DNA from: Tessaracoccus sp. OH4464_COT-324
GTDB lineage: Bacteria; Actinomycetota; Actinomycetes; Propionibacteriales; Propionibacteriaceae
Length of the DNA: 38,310 nucleotides
Assembly (NCBI RefSeq): GCF_003932855.1
Contig: NZ_RQYZ01000022.1
Location: forward strand, 1-38,310
Direction: 5' to 3'
This document shows, one piece after another, positions 1 through 8,140 of this stretch; positions within the stretch are counted from its first letter, which is position 1; each line of letters begins with the position of its first letter. A program made the translations under genes and the position numbers. The notes under the pieces were generated by a model, which was not told the origin of the DNA, did not search any database, and was given only the letters and a program-made list of their open reading frames with translations.

Positions 1-174
1 CGCGGCCGCCAACTCAGCTCGTAAAGCAGCCTCCGCCCGCTGATCCCCATCCGACCACACAGGCGCCGCCGGCACACCAACCACACCATCAATCTCATCA
101 TCCTCATCAGCCCCATCCGAATAAAACACCGGAGCCGTAGGATCCCACTCATCGTCAAAATACTCGTGCCGCAT
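1..174 (-). CDS. Start of a DUF222/13E12-like protein (partial)
   Basis: Read on the minus strand, an open frame starts at ATG 174 (MRHEYFDDEWDPTAP...) and stays open to the window edge, so only about 58 N-terminal residues are visible. An upstream in-frame ATG at 183 is possible, but its purine-rich GGAAG lies too close. The segment is acidic and low in complexity. It resembles, from memory, the N-termini of DUF222/HNH (13E12-type) proteins that occur in many copies in Propionibacteriaceae; no catalytic domain is visible. Its codons (TAT, TTT, GAT, GGT) are clearly less GC-rich than those of neighbouring genes, which fits a mobile or recently acquired gene. Family assignment is tentative. 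Confidence 0.45.
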   Translation of the reverse strand, partial: MRHEYFDDEWDPTAPVFYSDGADEDDEIDGVVGVPAAPVWSDGDQRAEAALRAELAAA

Positions 175-256
175 GAAGGACATTCTTCCACGACACAGGG
201 TCAACCGGAAGCCAATCCACAAGTTGTTTCGGCCTGGATGGCCAGGGCCGCCTCCC

Positions 257-1063
257 TCACGCGGTGGGTAGTAACTGGTCGATGCGCTCCAGCACGTAGG
301 TGGGGCGCTCGTCGGCGCTCAACCGGCGCACATCGTCGCGGGTGGATTCGCCGGTCAACACCAGAGCCGAGGCGGCCCCGCAATCCACCGCCATCTTGAT
401 GTCGGTATGCAGCCTGTCGCCCACCATGATGCACCGCTCCGCCGGTACGTCGAGGCCCAAGATGGCTGCCTCCAACATCAGCGGCGACGGCTTCCCCAAG
501 CTGGCAGAACACCTGATGCCGGTGCAGGCCTCGATAGCGGCCGTGACAGCCGCACAATCAGGCTCGCCCCTCCCCCCGGGGAAGGGGCAGAACCGGTCCG
601 GGTTCGTTTGGATCAGTAGCGCCCGGCGATGAAACCAGATCGCGTCGAAAGCGATTTGCAGCTTCCGGTAGTCGAACTGGCGGTCGTAGGAGGCCACCAC
701 CACGTCGATCTCTGCCGGATCCTCGGAAAGCTCGAACCCCGCCGCCAGCAGGTCACGCTTCAGCGGCTCCTCCCCGACGACGAACAGCCTGGCGCCCGGG
801 TGGTGAGCCAGCAGCCAATTCCTGGTAACCACGACGGTGTTCATCACCTCCTCGGGCGCCACGGCCAACCCGAGCCCGGTCAGCTTCTCGCAGTACATGG
901 CGACGTCGCGCGTCGGGTTGTTCGACAAGAAACGAACGGCCTTCCCCTCCGCCCTGATCCCCGCGAGGAGACGGGCCGCCCCCGGCAGCAACTCGTCGCC
1001 CAAGTAGATGGTGCCGTCCAGGTCAAACAGGTAAACGTCATACCACGTGCCGATTGTGTGCAT
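257..1063 (-). CDS. HAD-IIA family phosphatase (NagD-like)
   Basis: This 268-residue protein belongs to the HAD superfamily. Motif I is DLDGT with Asp14 and Asp16 as nucleophile and acid/base. Motif II is SNN near residues 47-49, and the distal motif is VGDRLHTD, which binds magnesium. A large C2-type cap between motifs II and IV gives the HAD-IIA/NagD architecture, whose members hydrolyse small phosphoesters such as phosphoglycolate, glycerol phosphate or p-nitrophenyl phosphate. The start at 1063 is chosen because AAGGAG precedes it at good distance; an upstream in-frame start has no such site. It is transcribed divergently from the GpsA-like dehydrogenase, so a role in dephosphorylating a polyol phosphate made by the neighbouring cluster is plausible but inferred. 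Confidence 0.85.
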   Translation of the reverse strand: MHTIGTWYDVYLFDLDGTIYLGDELLPGAARLLAGIRAEGKAVRFLSNNPTRDVAMYCEKLTGLGLAVAPEEVMNTVVVTRNWLLAHHPGARLFVVGEEPLKRDLLAAGFELSEDPAEIDVVVASYDRQFDYRKLQIAFDAIWFHRRALLIQTNPDRFCPFPGGRGEPDCAAVTAAIEACTGIRCSASLGKPSPLMLEAAILGLDVPAERCIMVGDRLHTDIKMAVDCGAASALVLTGESTRDDVRRLSADERPTYVLERIDQLLPTA

Positions 1064-1124
1064 GGCAACTCCTTCACTGTCAGCCCATGATCGCTCCGCT
1101 GCCCCGCCCGCCGCCACGGAAATA

Positions 1125-1140
1125 GTGCGGCAAACCGCAC
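1125..1140. promoter_or_regulatory. Inverted repeat between divergent genes
   Basis: GTGCGG-CAAA-CCGCAC is a perfect 6-bp inverted repeat in the gap between the divergent HAD phosphatase and GpsA-like genes. Its position suits an operator for either gene. No regulator is assigned. Confidence 0.35.
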
Positions 1141-1248
1141 CCGTGGGCGAAAAGAAGCGAACGATTAGCGCTCAACCTTCCCGACCCCCGCGCGTTAGTC
1201 TCGACTGGACAAGCGCGACACACAAGCACCCAACGAAGGGAACCACAC

Positions 1249-2322
1249 ATGGCGACGGTAGCAGTCCTCGGCGCAGGAATCATGGCAAGCGCGCTCGCGA
1301 CACCGCTGACGGACAACGGCCACGAAGTGCGTTTGGTCGGCACCCATCTCGACAGGGAGATCATTGAGTCCATCCAAACTACCGGCGTTCACCCCAATCT
1401 CGGCCTCAAATTGCCGGAGGGCACCAGCGCCTACCAGCTGGAGCAGGCGGCGAAGGCCTTCGCCGGCGTCGACCTGGTGATGAGCGGCGTCAACTCGTTC
1501 GGCGTGCGCTGGGCGGGACAACGATTCGCCGAACTGCTCCAGCCGGGCATGCACGTGATCGCTCTGGCCAAGGGCATGGAAGCCGACGATGACGGTAACC
1601 TCCAGATCCTCCCGCGGGTGCTGCTCAGCGAGCTGCCCGACGAGTTGCGCAGCCGGGTGAGCATCTCCGCCATCGCCGGGCCGTCCATCGCGGGCGAGGT
1701 CGCCGTACGCCGACACACCTCCGTCGTGTTCACCGGGGAGGACCCGGAGGTGCTCGAAATGTGGCAGCGGCTCTTCGCCACCGAGCATTACCACGTCTGG
1801 ACCAATACCGATTTCGTCGGCGTGGAGGTGTGCGCGGCGACGAAGAACTGCTACGCATTCGGGGCGGGGTTCATGTCCGGCACCCTCGACGCGCTCGGCG
1901 AGGCTGCCGGCGATCGGTATGTGAACTACAACTACGGTGCCGCGCTCTTCGGGCAGGCGTCCATCGAGATGACCCAGTGGCTCAAGCTGCTGGGCGCCAA
2001 TCCTGCAACCGCGCTCGGCCTGCCCGGCATCGGTGACTGCTTCGTGACCTCAATGGGTGGGCGCAACGTGAAATGCGGGCGACTCGTCGGAGCGGGGATG
2101 ACGTTCAGCGAGGCGCGCTCCCGGATGCCCGGCGTGACCCTGGAGGGGGCGGCGGCCATCGTAGTGATCGGTCGGGCCCTGGAGCGGCTGACGGCGCGGG
2201 GGGTGGTGGAGCCCGGCCGGTTCCCATTGCTCCGGCACCTGTACGAGGTTGTGGGCCTGGACCGGCCGGTGAACGTGCCCTGGAAGTCCTTCTTCGGCGC
2301 CGACGGCTCCGGCCAAAGCTGA
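1249..2322 (+). CDS. GpsA-like NAD(P)-dependent glycerol-3-phosphate dehydrogenase family protein
   Basis: This 357-residue protein has the GpsA fold. It has an N-terminal dinucleotide loop GAGIMAS (residues 8-14), the AKGME segment with Lys108, AGPSIAGE near 143-150, the catalytic-lysine region ATKN (Lys199), and a C-terminal GIGDCFVT motif. The family reduces dihydroxyacetone phosphate to sn-glycerol-3-phosphate in the cytoplasm. It is somewhat divergent from housekeeping GpsA and sits 17 bp upstream of a PTS regulator, so it may act on a related keto-polyol phosphate instead of serving lipid synthesis. The start has AAGGGA upstream. The dehydrogenase family is solid; the substrate is not. 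Confidence 0.8.
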   Translation: MATVAVLGAGIMASALATPLTDNGHEVRLVGTHLDREIIESIQTTGVHPNLGLKLPEGTSAYQLEQAAKAFAGVDLVMSGVNSFGVRWAGQRFAELLQPGMHVIALAKGMEADDDGNLQILPRVLLSELPDELRSRVSISAIAGPSIAGEVAVRRHTSVVFTGEDPEVLEMWQRLFATEHYHVWTNTDFVGVEVCAATKNCYAFGAGFMSGTLDALGEAAGDRYVNYNYGAALFGQASIEMTQWLKLLGANPATALGLPGIGDCFVTSMGGRNVKCGRLVGAGMTFSEARSRMPGVTLEGAAAIVVIGRALERLTARGVVEPGRFPLLRHLYEVVGLDRPVNVPWKSFFGADGSGQS

Positions 2323-2339
2323 CTAGAACGTAGCGTGAA

Positions 2340-4226
2340 ATGAGTCGGGCCGAGCGGATCATCGCAGCGCTTGAGGGCGCACGCTTCGTGCGAGCGGCCC
2401 AGCTGGCGGGGCTGCTCGGCGTCTCACGGCGCACGCTCAAAGCAGAGCTGGACTCGCTGCAGCAGGAACTCGGCACGTCTGCGCTGATCATGAGCGACGG
2501 CGGCCGGCTCCGCTTGGCGGTGGCGGACCCGCGGCGCTTCCAGGCGGTGCGCAACTCCCTGGCGCAAGACCGGTCCTTCAACGATCCTGCGCTGCGCGGC
2601 TCATACATCGTTGGCAGGCTGTTCCGGTCGGCAAGCCCTGTGACCATCGACGAACTGGCTGCGGAACTCGCCGTCGGGCGCTCGACGATCAACGCAGACT
2701 TAGTCTCGGCCCGCCAGTTGGCTGCTGAGGTTGGGGTGCAAGTGGCCGGCCGCACCAACGTCGGGCTCACCCTGGTTGGCGACGAGGTGTCGATCCGCAC
2801 GCACGTACTGCGCGACCATTATCCGGTGGCGTATCCCGGCGAGCCCTGGCAGGTCGCTGTGACGGAGATAGTGAACAGCCTTGCGCTGGAGGCTGGACTG
2901 GAACGCACGCTGGCAGCCGAGCTGACGCGCTGGAGCTGTGTCACCGTCGACCGCACCCGGACCGGTCATGGCATCAGCCACCTGCCTGAGCGCTACGAAG
3001 GGCTGGCGCACACCCAGGCGCACGAGTTCGCCCGCGCGGTCGCGACCCGGTTGAGCGAACACACCTCGGTGCAGCTTTCTGACCATGAGGCGGTATTTCT
3101 GACCCTGCCGATCGCCGGGATGCGAGCCCCGGCAAACAGCGAGGTAGCCAAGCGGTTCGGCGGCGACTCGCGGGCCTTCACCGTCGAGGTGTTCGAACTG
3201 ATCCGCAGACGCATGGGCATTGACCTGGCAGGAAGCCAGTTCGCGGGCGAGTTCACGCGGCACATCGACTACTTGGTCAACCGGCTGCGCTACGGCATCT
3301 GGATCGATGATGCGGTGGCCATCGGCATGGCACACGAGTTCCCGGTGGCGTTCGAGATGGCCACGCTGGCCGCAGATCTGTTGGAACAGCAGACCGGCAT
3401 GGCGGTGAACCTGGCAGAGAAAGACCTGCTGGCCACGTATTTCCAACTCTTCCTCGACGCGCCCCGCCCAGACCGACGACGTCACCTTGAGCTGGTGGTG
3501 GTTTACGGCACAGGCCGGGTGACCGCCGAACTGGTGCGGCTGCAACTGGCCAAACTGTTGCCGCCTGGTTCAGAGATCAGCATCCTGCCCGCTGACGAGG
3601 CGCGACGAGAGAAGCTCGACGGCGTGGATCTGGTGGTGCTTTGTGGTCAGGCCGCGGTGGAAACTTCTGCGCCCACCGTCGTTGTTACGCAGGCCGCCGA
3701 CCTTGACCTCCTGAAACGCCAACTCGCCCGCAGCCCGCTGCACGTGCCCCTCGACGATGCGTCACGCTCCATCATCGCGGCCGTGCTGGACCGGCGAAAC
3801 TTCTTTGCGCTGCCGCCGGGCACCGGGTATCTGGACGCCCTCGAATACCTGGTGGGACATCTGCACGCCAAGGGATTAGTTGACGACGGCTTCGGGCAGC
3901 GGCTCCTTGAGCGCGAACGCCAGGCCACGATGCAGTTCACCGCGGAACTCGCGTTTCCGCACGCCACCGTCGTGGGTTGTGACGAGGCCCTGCTCGCGGT
4001 GGCCTGCATCCCCCGCGCGTTCGACGAACCCGGCCCGAAGCTGATCGTTCTGCTCGGCGTGCCGGAGGACGCCTCCCGCAGTGAGGTGGCGTTGCTGCAG
4101 GTTTACGACGCCGTGCTGCGCCTGGCGGAGCGGCCCGACGTGCTGACCCGGCTCAGCCAGTCCGAAAGCTTTGAAGACTTCTACTACACCCTCGAAAACA
4201 ACGCTGTGATCGAAAGGAATCAGTAA
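2340..4226 (+). CDS. PRD-containing transcriptional regulator (MtlR/GutR type)
   Basis: The 628-residue protein reads as two helix-turn-helix regions (about 3-45 and 98-135), two PTS regulation domains (about 170-275 and 280-375), an EIIB-like domain (about 383-465) and an EIIA-like domain (about 485-625). Such regulators activate polyol or sugar PTS operons according to their phosphorylation. The PRD2 has a conserved-type histidine at His308, and EIIA carries a probable phospho-histidine at His541 (FPHA). The EIIB loop VVVYGTGR has Tyr389 where the phosphocysteine is expected, so that site seems lost. Its stop overlaps the gutM start by one base, which ties it to the PTS operon. It probably controls this cluster. 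Confidence 0.88.
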   Translation: MSRAERIIAALEGARFVRAAQLAGLLGVSRRTLKAELDSLQQELGTSALIMSDGGRLRLAVADPRRFQAVRNSLAQDRSFNDPALRGSYIVGRLFRSASPVTIDELAAELAVGRSTINADLVSARQLAAEVGVQVAGRTNVGLTLVGDEVSIRTHVLRDHYPVAYPGEPWQVAVTEIVNSLALEAGLERTLAAELTRWSCVTVDRTRTGHGISHLPERYEGLAHTQAHEFARAVATRLSEHTSVQLSDHEAVFLTLPIAGMRAPANSEVAKRFGGDSRAFTVEVFELIRRRMGIDLAGSQFAGEFTRHIDYLVNRLRYGIWIDDAVAIGMAHEFPVAFEMATLAADLLEQQTGMAVNLAEKDLLATYFQLFLDAPRPDRRRHLELVVVYGTGRVTAELVRLQLAKLLPPGSEISILPADEARREKLDGVDLVVLCGQAAVETSAPTVVVTQAADLDLLKRQLARSPLHVPLDDASRSIIAAVLDRRNFFALPPGTGYLDALEYLVGHLHAKGLVDDGFGQRLLERERQATMQFTAELAFPHATVVGCDEALLAVACIPRAFDEPGPKLIVLLGVPEDASRSEVALLQVYDAVLRLAERPDVLTRLSQSESFEDFYYTLENNAVIERNQ

Positions 4227-4684
4227 TGTTTTGGACCATCATCATTGCCTTGGGCGCCGCGTGGGTGACCCAGTCCTATCTGTCCTTCCGGCAGTCGAAA
4301 GCCTTCGCAGATGAGTTCGTCGCGCTGCGTCGCCGAGGTTTGGTGAGCATCGGCAAGTTCCAGGGAGGAATCGTCCAAGGCGCGGTGGTCATGTTCGGCA
4401 TTGAGCCGGACGGCACCATCCGCGAGGGTCGGATACTGCGGGGGGTGACGGTGCTGGCTCGTTTCGGTTCGTTCAATATCTACGACGGCCAGAAGGTGGC
4501 TGAGATCAACCCCGATTTGGCGTGGGGCGCGGTCGGTAAATCGGCGGCGCGAGCTGTGGAGAATGCGCGGCATAACTATCTCATCATCTCCTCCGGCGGC
4601 ACGGCAGCCGAGCCACCAACCCCCCTGGGGCGAGCCCTCAACGGGCTCAAATGGCGACGCAAGTCCCAACCCAGTCAAAGCTGA
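4226..4684 (+). CDS. gutM: GutM-family glucitol operon activator
   Basis: A 152-residue protein with one N-terminal hydrophobic segment (about residues 2-18) followed by a cytoplasmic domain containing VSIGKF and the GRILRGVTVLARF block typical of GutM. In enterobacteria GutM is a co-activator of the glucitol (srl) operon. Here it overlaps the PRD regulator stop codon (TAATG) and lies 101 bp before srlA. The Ser/Pro-rich basic tail is not informative. Assignment to the GutM family is good; its actual regulatory job here is inferred from context. Confidence 0.8.
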   Translation: MFWTIIIALGAAWVTQSYLSFRQSKAFADEFVALRRRGLVSIGKFQGGIVQGAVVMFGIEPDGTIREGRILRGVTVLARFGSFNIYDGQKVAEINPDLAWGAVGKSAARAVENARHNYLIISSGGTAAEPPTPLGRALNGLKWRRKSQPSQS

Positions 4685-4785
4685 CCCCAGCACCCCGGAG
4701 AGAACTCCGAATAGGCCCGTCGAGTCGTCGGGTCCTGGGCGGTTGCCGCCCAAAAGCAACCAGTTCAACGAAGAAAGGAGTTGAA

Positions 4786-5352
4786 ATGCCAGTCATCGAA
4801 TGGATCAGCCACGCGGCCGAATGGTTCATCGGGCTCTTCCGAGCGGGAGCTGATGTTTTCGTGAGCTGGATGAGTGGAATTGTTCCGCTCGTGCTCGTGC
4901 TGCTAATCGCGATGAACTCGTTGATCGCCCTCATCGGTGAGGAGCGCATCAACCGGTTCGCTGCAAAGGCGGGAAGCAACGTCGTGAGTCGCTACCTGAT
5001 CCTGCCGTTCTTCGCATCGTTCTTCCTCTGCAACCCCATGGCGTTCACCCTGGGCCGGTTCCTGCCGGAACGGTACAAGCCGGGTTACTACGCATCGGTG
5101 GCGCAAATGGTGCACACCAACAACGGAATGTTTCCACACATCAACCCTGCCGAACTGTTCATCTGGGCGGGAATCGCGGCCGGGGTCTCCCAGCTCGGCC
5201 TCAGCACCAGCGAGCTGGCGGTTCGCTACCTGCTGGTCGGTGCCATTCTCAACTTCCTGGGCGGCTGGGTGACGGACCTGACCACTGCGTACGTCTCTAA
5301 GCAGCAGGGCGTGGTGCTGAGCAAGGAAGTGAGGGCTGGCTCCCATGTCTGA
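4786..5352 (+). CDS. srlA: PTS glucitol/sorbitol-type EIIC subunit
   Basis: This 188-residue membrane protein matches SrlA along its length from memory of the E. coli protein. Shared features are the AEWFIGLF segment at the start, [20 protein letters not shown] in the middle, [10 protein letters not shown], and [12 protein letters not shown] near the end. Together with the EIIC part of SrlE it forms the transport channel. The start at 4786 has AAGGAG five bases upstream; a longer in-frame reading upstream is proline- and arginine-rich and rejected. Its end overlaps srlE by 8 bp. The family is certain at subgroup level, but the transported sugar alcohol is unknown. Confidence 0.92.
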   Translation: MPVIEWISHAAEWFIGLFRAGADVFVSWMSGIVPLVLVLLIAMNSLIALIGEERINRFAAKAGSNVVSRYLILPFFASFFLCNPMAFTLGRFLPERYKPGYYASVAQMVHTNNGMFPHINPAELFIWAGIAAGVSQLGLSTSELAVRYLLVGAILNFLGGWVTDLTTAYVSKQQGVVLSKEVRAGSHV

Positions 5353-6379
5353 GTACCGTACCATCAAGATTACCCGCGGCGACGGCGGCTTCGGTGGCCC
5401 GCTCACCCTCACCCCGGATGACAAGCGCAACAAGATCGTCTACATCGTGGGCGGCGGTAACCGCCCCGAGGTGGTTGATCGGATTGCGGAGCTGTCCGGT
5501 GCGACCCCGGTCAACGGGTTCAAGACCAAGGTGCCCGACGAGGAGCACTTCCTTGTGGTCATCGACTGTGGCGGGTCACTGCGCTGCGGCCTATACCCGA
5601 AGAAAAACATCCCGACGGTCAACGTGATGCCGACGGGCAAGACCGGGCCGCTGGCCGAGCACATCCACGAGGGCATCTACGTTTCGGCGGTCGGGATGAA
5701 CCAAGTGCAGCTGGGCGACAGGGAAGAGGTGCTCGTCACGACGACCGCCGCCGAGTCCGCCGCCGAGGAGACCGGGAAGACCATCCCGACCACAGCCGAC
5801 GGACGCCCGATGAAGCTGACGGAGCGCATGGCGCAGGAGGACAAGAAAGACCTTCTCACCCGCATAGGACTCGGCGCCGGTCGAGTTATCGCTATCTTCT
5901 ACCAGGCGGGCCGCAACGCGGTACAGACACTCATCCAGACGATCCTGCCCTTCATGGGGTTTGTCGCGATGCTCATTGGCATCATTCAGGCCTCCGGGCT
6001 GGGCAACTGGTTCTCCCAACTCCTCACCCCGCTGGCCGGCACCGGCTGGGGGCTCATGGTGTTGGGCTTCATCTGTTCGTTGCCCTTCCTGTCTCCGCTG
6101 CTCGGACCGGGCGCAGTGATCGGCCAAATCATCGGAACGCTCATCGGCGTCGAGATCGGCAAGGGGCACGTCCCACCGCAGCTGGCGCTGCCTGCCCTGT
6201 TCGCTATCAATACCCAGAACGCGTGCGACTTCATCCCGGTGGGCATGGGGCTGGGCGAAGCCGAGCCTGAGACCATTGAGGTGGGGGTGCCGGCCGTGCT
6301 GTACTCCCGGTTCCTGAACGGTGTGCCGCGCGTCGCCCTCGCCTGGCTGGCAAGCATCGGACTCTACACGTCGGTCTAA
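5345..6379 (+). CDS. srlE: PTS glucitol/sorbitol-type EIIB-EIIC subunit
   Basis: A 344-residue protein with an N-terminal EIIB domain and a C-terminal membrane domain. [13 protein letters not shown] (Cys75 and Cys81) contains the phosphocysteine, so EIIB looks active. The membrane part has [28 protein letters not shown] and [12 protein letters not shown], all matching SrlE. It would pass phosphate to the incoming polyol. The gene overlaps srlA by 8 bp and lies 15 bp before srlB, with a GAAAAGGAG site between. The intact cysteine contrasts with the missing histidine in its EIIA partner. Confidence 0.93.
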   Translation: MSEYRTIKITRGDGGFGGPLTLTPDDKRNKIVYIVGGGNRPEVVDRIAELSGATPVNGFKTKVPDEEHFLVVIDCGGSLRCGLYPKKNIPTVNVMPTGKTGPLAEHIHEGIYVSAVGMNQVQLGDREEVLVTTTAAESAAEETGKTIPTTADGRPMKLTERMAQEDKKDLLTRIGLGAGRVIAIFYQAGRNAVQTLIQTILPFMGFVAMLIGIIQASGLGNWFSQLLTPLAGTGWGLMVLGFICSLPFLSPLLGPGAVIGQIIGTLIGVEIGKGHVPPQLALPALFAINTQNACDFIPVGMGLGEAEPETIEVGVPAVLYSRFLNGVPRVALAWLASIGLYTSV

Positions 6380-6394
6380 TGAAAAGGAGAAACA

Positions 6395-6754
6395 ATGTCC
6401 TACGACAGCAAAGTCATCGAGGTTGGCCCGGATGCGGAGGAGTTCCTCGCGGAGAACATGGCCATCACATTCGCGGGTGACGCGCCCGAGTCCCTCAGGT
6501 CCTACTGTTTCCTGATCGAGCAAGCCGAGCTGGTGGGCGAACTCGCTCCCGGGCAGCGGGTCATCATTGATGATCAGGAGTGGCTCATCACCGCCGTAGG
6601 TAGGGTGGCCGCGCAGAACCTGCACAACCTCGGGCACGTCACCTTCGTCTTCGACGGTGCCGACACTGCCCGAATGGATGGCTCCATCCACCTATCGGGA
6701 AAGCACGAAGCGCCAGCGCTTGCGGCGGGCGTGCAACTGCGGGTGGGGCTGTGA
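6395..6754 (+). CDS. srlB: PTS glucitol/sorbitol-type EIIA subunit lacking the active-site histidine
   Basis: The 119-residue protein aligns with SrlB over its whole length, including MAITFAGDAPESLRSYCF, ITAVGRVAAQNLHNLGHVTF, and the DG...G.IH.SG end. In E. coli SrlB the phosphorylated histidine is His43, in YCFIHCHGEL. Here the same stretch reads YCFLIEQAEL, so Ile41 replaces that histidine and Gln43 the next one. The DNA reading (tac tgt ttc ctg atc gag caa) confirms this. As a phosphate carrier it should be inactive. Phosphate might come from another EIIA, or the protein may be structural or regulatory. Its stop overlaps the next gene (GTGA). Confidence 0.87.
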   Translation: MSYDSKVIEVGPDAEEFLAENMAITFAGDAPESLRSYCFLIEQAELVGELAPGQRVIIDDQEWLITAVGRVAAQNLHNLGHVTFVFDGADTARMDGSIHLSGKHEAPALAAGVQLRVGL

Positions 6755-8076
6755 GCGCGGTACTCGACGACGCCCTGCGGCGCGCGACGGACACCCGTCG
6801 CGCTGCCGTGGGGCGGGGGGTCCTGGCCAACGCCGGGGCCCTTGTGCGCGCAGAGCTGGGCGGCGGCCCGTACCGGGTGGTGGCGGATGACAACACCTGG
6901 GCCGCCGCAGGCGAAGAACTGACCGCGAGCCTGCGTTCCGCCGGGTTGATCGTCGTGGATCCGCTGATCTTCCCCGGGAGCCCACGCCTGTACGCGTCGC
7001 TCGACAATGCCGAAACCATCCAGGCCGAGTTGGGCGATGCGGTTGGCGTTGCGTTGGGCTCGGGCACCATCAGCGACCTGGTCAAGGTGGCATCATTCTC
7101 GCTGGATCGGGAATACGCGGTCGTTGGGACGGCCGCGTCGATGGATGGCTACACGGGTGCCGGGGCGCCGATGAGCCGCGACGGCGTCAAGGTCACCTAC
7201 AACTGTAAGGCGCCCGCAGTCGTCGTGATGGACCTGGAGGTGATCGCCCGGGCCCCGGGAGCGCTGACGGCGTCCGGCTACGGTGACCTGGCCGCGAAGA
7301 TCCCAGGGGGAGCGGACTGGATCCTGGCCGACATCACCGGCGTGGAGCCCATCGACGAGGGGGTGTGGGCCACCGTGCAATCCGGGGTCTCGGCAGCGCT
7401 CGCCCATCCCGCAGAACTGGCCGCAGGCAATCCCGAGGCCTTCTCCGGACTCGTCGAGGGACTGGTGTTGTCCGGTCTGGCGATGCAGGATTTCGGTGGC
7501 ACGCGGCCCGCGTCGGGAGCGGAGCATTACTTCAGCCACCTGTGGGAGCTGGAGCATCTGGGGGAGGAACTCGATCCGCCTGCCTCGCACGGCTTCAAGG
7601 TGGCCATCGGTTCGCTAGCGATGTGCGCCTTCTATGAGGCTTTCTTGGCTGCTGACCTGTCCAAGGTCGATGTGGCTGCGGTTGCCGATGAGCGCGCCGA
7701 GTGGGCGGAAGTTGAGGCCGACATCCGCTCGAAGTTCGACGGGGCGCTTGCGGAGCACGCAGTTCGCGAGACTCGCGCCAAATACTTGAGGGGGCCGGGG
7801 CTGGCGGCTCGGTTGCGACCGGTGCAGCAAACCTGGCCGGAGGTCCGGGAAAGGCTGCGTAAGCAGCTGGTCCCGACGGCCGAACTCGCGCGGATGCTGG
7901 AACTGGCCGGTGCCCCGTCGCGCCCGGAAGACATCGGCCTCACCTTCGACTACGTGCGCCGAACCTTCAGGCGAGCCATGTACTACCGCTCACGCTACAC
8001 GGTGCTTGATGTGGCATGGGAGTTCGGGCTGTTCGACGCACTGGTGGAGGAGGTGTTCACTCGGATCTGGCGTTAA
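6751..8076 (+). CDS. sn-Glycerol-1-phosphate dehydrogenase family protein (AraM/EgsA)
   Basis: This 441-residue protein belongs to the iron/zinc alcohol-dehydrogenase-like G1PDH family. It has the NAD-binding GSGTISDLVK (103-112), the SMDGYTGAGAPMSRDG block (130-145), and probable metal ligands Asp179 (GYGDL), His259 (GAEHYFSH) and His280 (SHGFKV). The family interconverts dihydroxyacetone phosphate and sn-glycerol-1-phosphate: in archaea for lipids, in Bacillus (AraM) for heptaprenylglyceryl phosphate. It starts with GTG overlapping the srlB stop, so it belongs to the PTS operon and probably oxidises the phosphorylated product of transport. It is followed by a strong terminator. Substrate is inferred, not known. 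Confidence 0.85.
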   Translation: MSAVLDDALRRATDTRRAAVGRGVLANAGALVRAELGGGPYRVVADDNTWAAAGEELTASLRSAGLIVVDPLIFPGSPRLYASLDNAETIQAELGDAVGVALGSGTISDLVKVASFSLDREYAVVGTAASMDGYTGAGAPMSRDGVKVTYNCKAPAVVVMDLEVIARAPGALTASGYGDLAAKIPGGADWILADITGVEPIDEGVWATVQSGVSAALAHPAELAAGNPEAFSGLVEGLVLSGLAMQDFGGTRPASGAEHYFSHLWELEHLGEELDPPASHGFKVAIGSLAMCAFYEAFLAADLSKVDVAAVADERAEWAEVEADIRSKFDGALAEHAVRETRAKYLRGPGLAARLRPVQQTWPEVRERLRKQLVPTAELARMLELAGAPSRPEDIGLTFDYVRRTFRRAMYYRSRYTVLDVAWEFGLFDALVEEVFTRIWR

Positions 8077-8088
8077 GACCTGCACGGG

Positions 8089-8138
8089 AGATAGCTGTGG
8101 GGCCGTCCGGTTGTCGCCGGACGGCCCCACAGCTATCT
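8089..8138. terminator. Bidirectional terminator, 22-bp perfect stem
   Basis: Left arm 8089-8110 and right arm 8117-8138 are perfectly complementary (22 bp) around a 6-base loop. The hairpin lies between the convergent G1PDH gene and the surface-protein gene, starting 12 bp after one stop and 2 bp from the other. It lacks long T tracts but probably ends transcription both ways. Confidence 0.85.
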
Positions 8139-8140
8139 GC

